Part shown: one piece after another, positions 54,817 through 63,604 of the stretch
Layout of the letters: each line of letters starts with the position of its first letter
How positions within the stretch are numbered: the stretch's first letter is position 1
DNA from: Pelotomaculum_C sp050950345
Lineage (GTDB): Bacteria; Bacillota; Desulfotomaculia; Desulfotomaculales; Pelotomaculaceae
NCBI GenBank assembly: GCA_050950345.1
Contig: JBMNHK010000007.1
Location: forward strand, 1 to 64,000
Direction of reading: 5' to 3'
DNA length: 64,000 nt
The notes under the pieces: generated by a model
Databases searched by the model: none
Seen by the model: the letters and a program-made list of their open reading frames with translations, nothing else
What the model was told of the DNA's origin: nothing
Position numbers and translations under genes: made by a program

Positions 54817-54950
54817 AAAATAAACCCCCTGAACAGAGGTTTACAATATCAATAAGGGCCGTAGATCCTCTTAAGCATTATACACCAGGAATCACAGTAA
54901 TTCTAACAAATACGGGTAAAGATTGTCAACAAACCGCTGTTTTTGACGAT

Positions 54951-55202
54951 TCAGACCCGTAGCTGGGGTTCTATCTCAACCAGTACCGTGTGCACACCTA
55001 ATTTGCGCACTTTTTCCCAGGGAACCACTACCTCCCGGCCGGCATTGAGCAGTTTAAAAAATTTTCTCTCTCCTTCCAACACCAGGGCCAGCACCTGTCC
55101 GGTCTCCCCGTCAATGTGGACATCCTTGATCGCCCCTAATTTGGCACCGTCGGTCAGGTTGACAATATCCCTGTTTACAAGTTCTGAAATTTTAAATGCC
55201 AT
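54951..55202 (-). CDS. PRC-barrel protein of the YlmC/YmxH sporulation family
   Basis: The product has 83 residues. It shows the PRC-barrel pattern KISELVNRDIVNLTDGAKLG followed by AIKDVHIDGETGQVLALVLE and VPWEKVRKLGVHTVLVEI, as in the small YlmC/YmxH proteins of spore formers. The function is unknown. It supports an endospore-forming host. GGGGGTG precedes ATG 55202. It lies alone between metK and murJ. Confidence 0.88.
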   Translation of the reverse strand: MAFKISELVNRDIVNLTDGAKLGAIKDVHIDGETGQVLALVLEGERKFFKLLNAGREVVVPWEKVRKLGVHTVLVEIEPQLRV

Positions 55203-55281
55203 GGCTTACACCCCCTCCCCGTACACTATGCCGGTGGGAGGCGTTTTGCGCCTGTCCTATAATTTATTGCGCCGGCTAATC

Positions 55282-56841
55282 TTAAGCCTGGTCACCCCTT
55301 TGCCTGCGGCCTCTGACCGAGTCCCAGAAATATTTGATCTCCCTGCGACCCAGCAGCAGCACCGCCGCCGAGTAAACAACCACACCGGCAACTCCAACCA
55401 GCCCTACCTGCAGGAGCAGTCCCATAGTTCCCAGGAAACGACCATCCAAAGCCAGGTTGAAGAAATGACAGACAAAAGCCATCAACAGGGAGGAAACCAG
55501 CACGGCCAGGCTGAATTTCAGCAGTCCATTGTGATGAAGACCAGGCATTTTTCGCCGCAGAAAATACAACAGCAGCAGCATATTGGCCAGGTTGTACAGG
55601 GAGCTGGCCAGGGCCAGGCCGCCCAGCTGCAGCGGCCTGATCAGGATAATGCTTAAAACAAGGTAAAGCAATACGGCTACAACGGCGATTTTAACCGGCG
55701 TACGGGTATCCTGCATCGAATAATAGACCCGGACTAAAAGGAACACACCAGCCTGGCCAAGTAGGCCAATGGCGTAAAAAAACACCGCGATGGAGGTGAT
55801 CTCCGTTGAAGCCTGATCAAAGGCCCCGCGCTGAAAGGTCAGGGAGACAATGGGTTTGCTGAGCACCATCAAACCCGCACTGGCAGGTACGGTGATCAGG
55901 ACGATCAATTTTATGGCTTTGGACATCAACTGAGACAGGCCGGCCCAGTCGCCTGCTGCAGCCCTTGCTGACAGAGTGGGGAAAATAGCCGTACTCAACG
56001 CCATACCGAATAAGCCCAGGGGGAACTGATTCAGCCGATCAGCATAGCTGAGAGCAGAGATACTCCCCTCCGGCAGCCAGGAACCCAGCATGGTATTGAT
56101 CAGGGGAGGGACCTGATTGATGGCTATACCTATTGCCGAGGGCAAAGCCAGGTAGTAAAGTTTGCGCACCCCCGGATGCTTGAGATCAAAAGGCAATCTC
56201 AACCGGAAGCCGGATTTGATCAGTACCGGCAACTGGATCAGCGCCATTCCGGCGGCAGCCAGCACCGTTCCCAGGGCCAGACCATGGATGCCGTAATAGG
56301 CCCCCAGAGTAAGAGTGAAAAAAATGATCAAGATGTTATTAACAGAGGTGCTGAAGGCGGGCAGGCCAAAGATATTATTGGCATTCAACAAACCCGTAAA
56401 AAGGGAGGCCAGTCCCGTAAACAGCATCAGCGGCATCAGGGTGCGCAGCAATTGGGTTAAGAGCTGCCACTCCTCCGCCTGGTAAAAAGGAGCCAGGAAT
56501 TTAACCAGCAGCGGCGCAGCCAGGATACCCACCAGGGCGGCAACCAGATAGAAGACGGCCAGCAAAACCGTGACCGTCTTAAATATTTTCCAGGCTTCCT
56601 CCTTTTTGCCTTTACCGGCATACTCGACAAATACCGGCACAATCACCGTAACCAGAGCTCCGCTGACAATAGCAAACAGCATATTGGGCAATCTAATGGC
56701 GATTTGGTAGCAGTCAAAAGGCAGGGACGTGCCGAATTGATGGGCCAGCACGATATCACGCATCAACCCCAATGCCTTTGACATTAAGCTAAAAAAGGCG
56801 ATCGTTAACGTCGCCTTAAAAATAAACCTGCCAGTCGTCAT
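55282..56841 (-). CDS. murJ: Lipid II flippase MurJ (MviN family)
   Basis: The product has 519 residues with about 14 membrane segments. The MviN family pattern is visible: ALGLMRDIVLAHQFGTSLPFDCYQIAIRLPNMLF near the start, GLLNANNIFGLPAFSTSVNNI, LPSAIGIAINQVPPLINTMLGSWLPEGSISALSYADRLNQFPLGLFGMALSTAIFPTLS in segments six to eight, and RVYYSMQDTRTPVKIA. It flips the lipid-linked wall precursor across the membrane. Confidence 0.94.
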   Translation of the reverse strand: MTTGRFIFKATLTIAFFSLMSKALGLMRDIVLAHQFGTSLPFDCYQIAIRLPNMLFAIVSGALVTVIVPVFVEYAGKGKKEEAWKIFKTVTVLLAVFYLVAALVGILAAPLLVKFLAPFYQAEEWQLLTQLLRTLMPLMLFTGLASLFTGLLNANNIFGLPAFSTSVNNILIIFFTLTLGAYYGIHGLALGTVLAAAGMALIQLPVLIKSGFRLRLPFDLKHPGVRKLYYLALPSAIGIAINQVPPLINTMLGSWLPEGSISALSYADRLNQFPLGLFGMALSTAIFPTLSARAAAGDWAGLSQLMSKAIKLIVLITVPASAGLMVLSKPIVSLTFQRGAFDQASTEITSIAVFFYAIGLLGQAGVFLLVRVYYSMQDTRTPVKIAVVAVLLYLVLSIILIRPLQLGGLALASSLYNLANMLLLLYFLRRKMPGLHHNGLLKFSLAVLVSSLLMAFVCHFFNLALDGRFLGTMGLLLQVGLVGVAGVVVYSAAVLLLGRREIKYFWDSVRGRRQRGDQA

Positions 56842-56956
56842 TCAGCAACACCATGTGATAATTTCAACAAATCTACAGCGAATCCTTCTTTTAGACAATC
56901 TCAGACGCTCTTGCGCCACCAATTATTACTTATGCCCCAGCAACAGCGGAGAGAGG

Positions 56957-57082
56957 GAGGCAGAGGGACGGTTCTCATGCCTTCATGCCTTCTACCTTTC
57001 CTGTGTCACCCAGACAGGCAAAAGCTCCGTCCCCGTGCCTCCCCGTGCCTCACAGACAGGCAAAAGCTCCGTCCCCGTGCCT
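56957..57082. repeat. Palindromic repeat cluster D (GGGACGG core, AGGCA arms)
   Basis: One unit like those of cluster A at 56957-56982 is followed by two 27-nt units at 57014-57040 and 57056-57082. The last two are in reverse orientation, have a variant core (CTCCGTCCCC) between AGGCA and TGCCT arms, and form a 42-bp tandem repeat. The cluster ends 16 nt beyond the stop of the phosphohexomutase gene. Confidence 0.82.
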
Positions 57083-57097
57083 CCCGTGCCTCCCTTT

Positions 57098-58519
57098 TTA
57101 CTTAAGGCCCAGCAACTGTCTGGTGGCAGCCTGGATTTCCTCTACTTCTTGCTGGGTTGCGGCTTCTGCATAAATTCTAAACAGGGGCTCCGTGCCCGAT
57201 GGGCGGATCAGCACCCAGGCGCCTCCTTCAAGGAGCAGCTTCACGCCATCCACCCTGGAGGACCCGGTCACTTTGCGACCGGCCACAGCTTCCCAGGAGA
57301 GCTCCTGCAGGAGGCCCAGGACCCGCTCTTTTTCCCCAGGGGAAGTATGCACGTCCTGCCGCCGGCTGTAAAGACGGCCAAATTGATTATGTATTTCTTC
57401 CAGCAACCCGGTCAGGCTCTTGCGGTTGACAGCAACTATTTCTGCCGCCAGCAAGCCGGCCAGGATGCCGTCTTTTTCCGGCACATGCCCCTGAATGGAA
57501 AGGCCGCCGCTTTCCTCACCGCCCAGGATGATACCGTCCTCCAGAAAGCATTGCCCGATATACTTAAAGCCTACAGGCGTCTCGATTGCTTTCTGCCCGG
57601 CCCATTCTGCAATGCGATCCAGCAGATGGGTGGTAGCCACCGTACGGGCCACGGGCCCCAAAGTCCTGCGATGGGTGAGCAAATGATAATACAGGATAGG
57701 CAGGAACTGGTTGGGGGTAATGAATGCGCCACCGGCATCAATGATGCCGAACCGGTCGGCATCACCGTCTAAAGCCAGACCCAGTTGGGCTTTGCCCTCC
57801 AGGGCAAGCTGCCGCAGCTCCTGCAAGGTTTTGGCTGTGGGCTCCGGCATTGCCCCGCCAAACAGCGGGTCCCGGTAACAACGCATACCGGTCACCTCTG
57901 CACCGGCCCGGCCTAAAATTTCTTCCAGGTAGCCTACCCCGGCGCCGCACATGGGATCTACCGCGATTTTCATCCGGGCAGCGCCAATAGCCTCCAAATC
58001 AACCAGACCGGCCAGGTGAGCGGCATACTCACCAAAAGGATTTATCTTGACTATGGCAGCTTTTTTTGTCCCCGGCCGGCCCACTGCACCGGTTTGCCCC
58101 TCACCCTGCAGCTCTTTTACATAGCCTTCAATTTCCGATGTAATATGAGGCAGAGCAGGACCGGCGTATTCCGGGATAAACTTAAAACCATTGTACTCCG
58201 GGGGGTTATGGCTGGCTGTCAGCATTACCGCTCCCCCCGCCCGGTACAACCTTACGGCCATGGCCACCACCGGGGTCGGCGCCGAACTTTCAGTCAGGTA
58301 AACAGTGATGCCTTGCAGGGCCAACACATCCGCTATCTCGGCCGCAAAGCGCTCCGACATAAAGCGGTTGTCGTAACCAACCACCACACCTCTGGCCGCC
58401 AGATCATGCCTGTTGATATACTGTGCTACGGCCTGCGTTACCAACCGCACATTGTCAAAAGTGAAATCATCGGCCATAATACCACGCCAGCCATCGGTGC
58501 CAAACGATATCTTTTTCAT
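57098..58519 (-). CDS. Phosphoglucomutase/phosphomannomutase family enzyme
   Basis: The product has 473 residues. The four domains of alpha-D-phosphohexomutases show as FGTDGWRGIMADDF, the phosphoserine loop VMLTASHNPPEYNGFKF, the metal loop LALDGDADRFGI, the sugar-specificity loop GGEESGGLSIQGHVPEKDG, and the phosphate-binding RPSGTEPLFRIYAE. It interconverts hexose 1- and 6-phosphates. The sugar cannot be fixed by motif alone; the nearby galU suggests glucose 1-phosphate supply for UDP-glucose. Confidence 0.93.
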   Translation of the reverse strand: MKKISFGTDGWRGIMADDFTFDNVRLVTQAVAQYINRHDLAARGVVVGYDNRFMSERFAAEIADVLALQGITVYLTESSAPTPVVAMAVRLYRAGGAVMLTASHNPPEYNGFKFIPEYAGPALPHITSEIEGYVKELQGEGQTGAVGRPGTKKAAIVKINPFGEYAAHLAGLVDLEAIGAARMKIAVDPMCGAGVGYLEEILGRAGAEVTGMRCYRDPLFGGAMPEPTAKTLQELRQLALEGKAQLGLALDGDADRFGIIDAGGAFITPNQFLPILYYHLLTHRRTLGPVARTVATTHLLDRIAEWAGQKAIETPVGFKYIGQCFLEDGIILGGEESGGLSIQGHVPEKDGILAGLLAAEIVAVNRKSLTGLLEEIHNQFGRLYSRRQDVHTSPGEKERVLGLLQELSWEAVAGRKVTGSSRVDGVKLLLEGGAWVLIRPSGTEPLFRIYAEAATQQEVEEIQAATRQLLGLK

Positions 58520-58730
58520 CTTACCAACCTCCCGGCAGCTAAGTTAAATGGTCAAAACTATTTATCCACTTTGCCCTAATTCTATGTATCCCGCTTATAA
58601 AATAACCCTGGTATGGCAATACTACCCAATATCCAGCTCATAATCCATTGTTTTTACCAGTATAATCTATCAAATATGGTTTTAGCAAAATGTCCATGCA
58701 CATTTGAGCTGAAAAACCGGGAGGATAAAG

Positions 58731-58865
58731 ATGCAAAAGAGAGAACTTCTCAAAAAATTAGGCGTACGAAAAAAGATGTTTGAAGATTACCAGAAACAGG
58801 TCAGGCGTCAACGGCCTGCCTGCCACAAGGATAACGCCGGCGCGAAATTATCGGACAGAGCTTAG
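58731..58865 (+). CDS. Small basic protein, unknown
   Basis: A 44-codon frame begins at ATG 58731, 6 nt after GGGAGG, and reads MQKRELLKKLGVRKKMFEDY, then QKQVRRQRPACHKDNAGAKLSDRA. It is strongly basic. No family is recognised. The clear ribosome site and its isolation on the plus strand between two minus-strand genes argue for a real small gene rather than a shadow frame. Confidence 0.5.
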   Translation: MQKRELLKKLGVRKKMFEDYQKQVRRQRPACHKDNAGAKLSDRA

Positions 58866-58981
58866 GCCGGCAGGATAAAAAGCGCTGCGGCAGCCTGTAG
58901 TTAGCATGACGCATGACGGGGGTTTTTATCCTGGATATCCTCTGCGGCCCGATTCCCGGTTAAAAGCCCTTCCCGGCCTGC

Positions 58982-59005
58982 AAAAAACACCTGCTCTCGG
59001 GCAGG
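58982..59005 (-). terminator. Rho-independent terminator of galU
   Basis: CCTGC 58990-58994 and GCAGG 59001-59005 form a 5-bp stem with a 6-nt loop, followed on the minus strand by GTG and six T residues. Confidence 0.75.
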
Positions 59006-59024
59006 CTGCCCTTACCGGCAGTCA

Positions 59025-59891
59025 CTAAAGGAGGGACTGGAGGTATTCCCTGAAGCCGGCCGCCAGTTCCGGCCTTCCCAGGGCGAATTCCACCGTGGCC
59101 TTAAGGTAGCCCAGCTTATCCCCTACGTCATAACGCTTCCCTTCAAAAGCCAGGCCGTAAATAGGCTTTTCACGGCACAATACCCGTAAGGCATCGGTGA
59201 GCTGAATTTCACCCCCTGCGCCGGGTTTAGTATCGGCCAGTATGGGAAAGATGCCCGGTTCAAGCACATAACGCCCCATGATCGCCAGGCGTGAGGGGGC
59301 TTTGCCTACCGGCGGCTTTTCTACCAGATCCAAAACCCGGTATACCCCCGGCTTTTCCTCCACTGCATCCAGGATCCCATACTTGTTTACATCTTGTTCC
59401 GGCACTTCCATCACAGCCAGAACCGAGGACTGCACCTCGTCATATAACTCCGTCAGCTGCTGTAAACAGGGGGTTTTGCTCTGGACGATATCATCACCCA
59501 ACAACACACCGAAAGGCTCTTCCCCGATAAACTGCCTGGCATAATAAACAGCGTGCCCCAGGCCTAACTGCTCCTTCTGCCTTATATAATGGAGATCTAC
59601 TAAATCACTGATGTCCTGCACCAGCTCCAATAAATCCTTTTTGCCTTTTGCTTTTAAATGCGCTTCCAGCTCCACATTTTTGTCAAAGTGGTCTTCAATG
59701 GCCCGTTTAGTACTGCCGGTAATAATCAAGAGCTGTTCGATGCCGGAACCAACGGCCTCCTCCACAATGTACTGAATGGCAGGCTTATCTACGATGGGCA
59801 GCATTTCCTTGGGCTGGGCCTTGGTGGCCGGTAAAAAGCGCAAACCCCTGCCTGCTGCCGGTATAATCGCCTTTCTTACTTTATTAGACAC
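59025..59891 (-). CDS. galU: UTP--glucose-1-phosphate uridylyltransferase
   Basis: The product has 288 residues. It makes UDP-glucose from UTP and glucose 1-phosphate. The nucleotide-binding start is AIIPAAGRGLRFLPATKAQPKEMLPI, followed by IQYIVEEAVGSGIEQLLIITG, LGLGHAVYYARQFIGEEPFGVLLGDDI and GEIQLTDAL. GGAGG precedes the ATG at 59891. With the phosphohexomutase and the WecA-type gene it forms an envelope-glycan supply group. Confidence 0.96.
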   Translation of the reverse strand: MSNKVRKAIIPAAGRGLRFLPATKAQPKEMLPIVDKPAIQYIVEEAVGSGIEQLLIITGSTKRAIEDHFDKNVELEAHLKAKGKKDLLELVQDISDLVDLHYIRQKEQLGLGHAVYYARQFIGEEPFGVLLGDDIVQSKTPCLQQLTELYDEVQSSVLAVMEVPEQDVNKYGILDAVEEKPGVYRVLDLVEKPPVGKAPSRLAIMGRYVLEPGIFPILADTKPGAGGEIQLTDALRVLCREKPIYGLAFEGKRYDVGDKLGYLKATVEFALGRPELAAGFREYLQSLL

Positions 59892-59943
59892 GAAATCCCT
59901 CCTTTTTATTGACCTCAGACTGTTTCGACAAATTTCCCTATTT

Positions 59944-59982
59944 TAAAATTAACAGCGGTCCTACAGGTAGGAGGACCGCTGC
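59944..59982 (-). terminator. Terminator at the end of the WecA-type gene
   Basis: AGCGGTCCT 59954-59962 and AGGACCGCT 59972-59980 form a 9-bp stem overlapping the last codons of the gene ending at 59961. On the minus strand it is followed by GTTAATTTT, a moderate T tract. Confidence 0.62.
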
Positions 59983-61052
59983 TGTTCTTTTGTTTGAGTT
60001 GGGTAGGACTTGCGGGTCCGCGACCCGGTGACGCCGATCTTGTTGGCCAGGATCAATATGGCGGTAGATAAAACCACAAGGAAGATAACTGCCTGCTCCT
60101 GGGTGATCAGAGTAAGCAGGATCGCGCTCAAACCCAGCACAATATTGACACAGTAGATGCATAAAACAGCCTGCCTGTGGTTGAGACCCATTTCCATCAA
60201 ACGGTGGTGCAGGTGTTCCTTGTCAGGCTGCATGATCGGCATTTGCCAGATAAAACGCCTGATTATGGCGCAGGTTGTATCCAGTAAAGGTAAGCCTAGT
60301 ATAACCACCGGTATAATCACAGAAATAAAGGTAGCGCTCTTGGCTACACCCATAACGGCCAGGACGGCGATACTAAAGCCCAGGAACATAGACCCGGTGT
60401 CACCGAGAAAAATTTTGGCCGGGAAAAAATTGTAGCGCAGAAAACCAAGCACTGCAGCGACCAGGATTAAAGCCAGGGTAATGGCTTCATATTGCCCCGT
60501 CAAGCCACCGGATTGCGTGGTCTCAATAAAAACTACCGCAGCCAGGGTTAAACCGGCAATACCAACGGTTCCGCCGGCCAGGCCGTCCAACCCGTCAATC
60601 AGATTAACCGCGTTAGTTACTGAAACAATCCACAGCACAGTGACAGGAATACTCAAAAGGCCCAGGAGCAGGTATTCCTCTCCAAAAGGATTGGTCAGAA
60701 AATCCACTCTCACCCCAAAAGCAGTGACAGCGCAGGCGGCCACCACCTGCCCGGCCAACTTGACTTTGGGGCTGAGCCCCCGGGTATCATCAAATAAACC
60801 CAACACGACAATCAGACCGCCGCCTACCAGTAAGCCGATCACATTATGGGTGAGTTCCTGGGTGAGCAATACTGCAGCGGTAAAGGCAATAAAAACAGCC
60901 AGACCGCCAAGTCTGGGCATAACCTTTTGGTGCACTTTTCTGTTATCCGGACGGTCCAGGGCACCCCATTTAAAAGCCCATTTTATGACCTGAGGTGTTA
61001 TTAACAGTGCTACAGCAAAGGCCAACAGGATAGCCATGACCGGTATCTGCAA
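59961..61052 (-). CDS. WecA/TagO-type polyprenyl-phosphate sugar-1-phosphate transferase
   Basis: The product has 363 residues with about ten or eleven membrane spans. Family motifs are VMPRLGGLAVF, the Asp-rich LGLFDDTRGL, NAVNLIDGLDGLAGG, FLGDTGSMFLGF with its cytoplasmic Asp, and the C-terminal DKEHLHHRLMEMG (His). It transfers a sugar 1-phosphate, usually N-acetylglucosamine 1-phosphate, to undecaprenyl phosphate to start teichoic acid or other wall polymer synthesis. It lies directly upstream of galU. Confidence 0.93.
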   Translation of the reverse strand: MQIPVMAILLAFAVALLITPQVIKWAFKWGALDRPDNRKVHQKVMPRLGGLAVFIAFTAAVLLTQELTHNVIGLLVGGGLIVVLGLFDDTRGLSPKVKLAGQVVAACAVTAFGVRVDFLTNPFGEEYLLLGLLSIPVTVLWIVSVTNAVNLIDGLDGLAGGTVGIAGLTLAAVVFIETTQSGGLTGQYEAITLALILVAAVLGFLRYNFFPAKIFLGDTGSMFLGFSIAVLAVMGVAKSATFISVIIPVVILGLPLLDTTCAIIRRFIWQMPIMQPDKEHLHHRLMEMGLNHRQAVLCIYCVNIVLGLSAILLTLITQEQAVIFLVVLSTAILILANKIGVTGSRTRKSYPTQTKEQQRSSYL

Positions 61053-61211
61053 CAGAGATCACTCCAAACTGATAGTACAAGCAAGGTAACATCATCATTT
61101 TACCGTATCAAGGGCTGTGGTGACAAGAATAAAATAGAAGAACCTGTTGATAAATCAACTGATTAGCAGGCCGAAATAAACAGCAAAACAAGGATAGCTT
61201 ATACACCCTCC

Positions 61212-61661
61212 TTATTTCGCGGTATTTTGATTGTTTTCAGCGGAAATGGCAAACATCAGCTCCGCCTCAGCAGCTATTTCCCCGTCAACATAAGCCACCG
61301 CGTAACTTTTTCCGACCCTGCTGCGGAGCTTAAGGAGCTCCACTTCAAGGCGCAGCTGATCCCCGGGCACCACCTGCCGCCGGAAGCGGGCCTTGTCGAT
61401 GCCGGCAAATAGCGGCGTCTTGCCGGCAAACCCGGGCATCAACAAAAGCAGCGTAGCGCCCACCTGGGCCATAGCCTCTATAATCAAAACACCCGGCATC
61501 ACCGGGTTACCGGGGTAATGACCTTGAAAAAACGCTTCATTGATAGTCACATTTTTAAGCCCCACCACTTTATGGCCTTCTTCCACCTCAACAATGCGAT
61601 CCACTAAAAGAAACGGGTAACGGTGCGGTAATACTGACTGGATCTGGTTAATATCCATCAA
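61212..61661 (-). CDS. fabZ: 3-hydroxyacyl-[acyl-carrier-protein] dehydratase FabZ
   Basis: The product has 149 residues, a single hotdog fold. It dehydrates 3-hydroxyacyl-ACP in fatty acid elongation. Motifs are LPHRYPFLLVDRI, the catalytic His in FFQGHYPGNPVMPGVL, the catalytic Glu in IIEAMAQVGA, and FRRQVVPGDQLRLEVE. No other fatty-acid gene is adjacent. In some bacteria fabZ lies near lipid or envelope genes, as here. Confidence 0.96.
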   Translation of the reverse strand: MMDINQIQSVLPHRYPFLLVDRIVEVEEGHKVVGLKNVTINEAFFQGHYPGNPVMPGVLIIEAMAQVGATLLLLMPGFAGKTPLFAGIDKARFRRQVVPGDQLRLEVELLKLRSRVGKSYAVAYVDGEIAAEAELMFAISAENNQNTAK

Positions 61662-61733
61662 AAATATCCACCCCTTTCCTGTATATTATAAACACTCATG
61701 GTAGGGATTAAAACATTTGTTTTGCACGTTGCT

Positions 61734-61762
61734 TTGCAGCAAAAATTGATTTATATTGTAAT
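61734..61762 (+). promoter_or_regulatory. Sigma-A-type promoter for the DUF4330 gene
   Basis: TTGCAG 61734-61739 and TGTAAT 61757-61762 with 17-bp spacing point to the gene at 61786, 23 nt downstream. Confidence 0.55.
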
Positions 61763-61785
61763 GAGGAACTAGAAGGGGGAAAGAC

Positions 61786-62268
61786 ATGAAATTAATTGAC
61801 GAGAAAGGAAAACTCTTTGGTTTAATAAATATAGTTGATTTTCTGGTGTTACTGGCTGTGCTTTTAGTCCTGGGCGGTGCAGTTTACAAATTTAAAGGCC
61901 CGGGGGGCGGAGAGTCCACCGCCAGGACAGTCAAGGTGACGGTCCTGGCGCCGGCGCTGAGACCTGAAATGCTCACCAGTATCAAGGTGGGCGACAGAAT
62001 GGCCTCAGGCTCCAGCTTTACCGATGTAGTGATTACAGATGTCAAAACCAGACCAGCTTATAGCATAACCACGGACAGCGCCGGGCGGCGTGTGGAGGCC
62101 ATTGACCCGTATTTGAAGGATCTGATCGTGGTTGTGGAGGGAAAAACAGCCATATCCGGAGCGACCATCAACCTGGGCGGACAGGAAATCCGCAGGAACA
62201 AGGACTATTATATCAAATCCCTGGACTACGAATTCAAAGGCATGATTTTAGACGTTGTGATTGAATAG
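61786..62268 (+). CDS. DUF4330 family membrane-anchored protein
   Basis: The product has 160 residues. MKLIDEKGKLFGLINIVDFLVLL followed by AVLLVLGGAVYKF and the domain VKVTVLAPALRPEMLTSIKVGDRM to VIEGKTAISG-like VVVEGKTAISGATINLGGQEIRRNKDYYIKS match DUF4330, proteins of unknown function often near wall-polymer or polysaccharide genes. One N-terminal membrane span puts the rest outside. GGGGG precedes ATG 61786. It has its own promoter and terminator. Confidence 0.85.
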   Translation: MKLIDEKGKLFGLINIVDFLVLLAVLLVLGGAVYKFKGPGGGESTARTVKVTVLAPALRPEMLTSIKVGDRMASGSSFTDVVITDVKTRPAYSITTDSAGRRVEAIDPYLKDLIVVVEGKTAISGATINLGGQEIRRNKDYYIKSLDYEFKGMILDVVIE

Positions 62269-62295
62269 CCCTCGAATGATTGGCGCTGAAGCGCA

Positions 62296-62324
62296 GGAGG
62301 CCCCTTTTGGGGTCTCCTTTTTTT
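62296..62324 (+). terminator. Rho-independent terminator of the DUF4330 gene
   Basis: GGAGGCCCC 62296-62304 and GGGGTCTCC 62309-62317 form a 9-bp stem (one G-T pair) with a TTTT loop, followed by seven T residues. Confidence 0.9.
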
Positions 62325-62446
62325 CCCCGGACTCACCGGCTTATACAATGCACTGCAGCGGAGCTATGCGGTGACACCGTAGAGGTCATGGGCCCTTACC
62401 CGGCTTATACTATGGCCGCAGCCATATTTATTGCCGCACCCTGCGT

Positions 62447-63604
62447 CTATGATATATCTGTGCGGGCTGACCTGTAGCGGTGGATCTCTTTTTCAATGGC
62501 TGCAGCCCTGGCAAACCAGGAATTATCTTCGGCCAGGCGCACCCTGGCAGCTATTTTGTCCCCGGCGTCCCCCGCCAGGGCCTCTTCCAGCCTGTCCATA
62601 AATTCCCCCTGGTTTTGGTAGACGGCAACCACGGGCTGGAAGGGACGCACTTCGGGCAGGTCCGCGGACACTACCGGTTTGCCGGCGGCGAGGTATTCAT
62701 AGAGCTTCACCGGGTTCACCCCCCGGGTCAACTCGTTGATGGCGAAGGGGATCAGGGCTACATCCATACCCTTGAGGTAAGCAGGCAGCTCTGAGTAGTT
62801 TTTGCGGCCCAGCAGGTGCACGTTGGGTAAAGCTTTTAAAGGAGCAACGTCGGTATCAACCGGTCCAATCAACACCCAGGACCAGTGCGGACGGGCGCCG
62901 GCGGCATCCGCCAGCAGCCTTAGGTCCAGCCAATTGCTCACCGCCCCCACATAACCAATCACCGGGCGGGGCAAGGAGGCCAGTTCCGGCGGCACCTTCA
63001 ACTCCGGCCGCAATGCCTGTTGAAAATGCAACACATCAGCGCCGTTGGGCGTCAACAAAAGCCCCGGCGCCAGGGCTTTTTTCTTTTGATACAATTCCCC
63101 CGCGCTGGTCAGGGCGACACCTGCTCTGGCAAAGAGCTCCCTTTCCATCCCGGCTACTGTTTCCTTCTTAATCAAGCCGGGGAAAGCCGTATGCTCATCG
63201 GCACAGTCATAGAGCAGCAAAGGCTCCTCCGGAACCGGCAGATCAACGGTATTGGGCAGGTAAGTCCAGTAGATGGTAGGTTGCCAGCTCAAGGTGCGGT
63301 ATACTTTTTTAAGACTATAGAACAGCCTCCGCTGGTTGAAGCGGTTGATCATCCGGTAAATATTACCGAAAGGCACTGTCACCGGGGGACTATACACCCA
63401 TATATTTTCCTCCACCCGGCGCAGGCTGTCATAGTCGCCCTTGCGCAGGGAAGGATTCTTCAAGGGAGAGAGCCAGGTGATGGGCGGGTCAACATAAAGG
63501 ACCCGGTTACCCCGGTCTGCAAAGATGGTCATTAGTTGCTGAGCCCGCGCCCACATGCCTTCCCAGTTGGCAGCCGCGAGACAGATAATCGTTTCGTTCC
63601 TCAA
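62447..63604 (-). CDS. Glycosyltransferase, TuaH-like GT-B fold
   Basis: The product has 385 residues from TTG 63604, which overlaps the previous gene's TGA; the open frame to 63895 is a shadow of that gene. The start LRNETIICLAAANWEGMWAR and the DPPITWLSPLKNP region recall TuaH-type transferases of teichuronic acid clusters. The C-terminal GT-B half has PVIGYVGAVSNWLDLRLLADAA, VHLLGRKNYSELPAYLKGMDVALIPF and the sugar-nucleotide binding PVKLYEYLAAGKPVVS. The donor and acceptor are unknown. It is coupled to the next glycosyltransferase. Confidence 0.88.
   Translation of the reverse strand: MRNETIICLAAANWEGMWARAQQLMTIFADRGNRVLYVDPPITWLSPLKNPSLRKGDYDSLRRVEENIWVYSPPVTVPFGNIYRMINRFNQRRLFYSLKKVYRTLSWQPTIYWTYLPNTVDLPVPEEPLLLYDCADEHTAFPGLIKKETVAGMERELFARAGVALTSAGELYQKKKALAPGLLLTPNGADVLHFQQALRPELKVPPELASLPRPVIGYVGAVSNWLDLRLLADAAGARPHWSWVLIGPVDTDVAPLKALPNVHLLGRKNYSELPAYLKGMDVALIPFAINELTRGVNPVKLYEYLAAGKPVVSADLPEVRPFQPVVAVYQNQGEFMDRLEEALAGDAGDKIAARVRLAEDNSWFARAAAIEKEIHRYRSARTDIS

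Noticed and set aside
54817..54943. SAM riboswitch upstream of metK
   Set aside because: The expected conserved core of S-box leaders could not be found in the 120 nt before the gene, and no long terminator helix is there.
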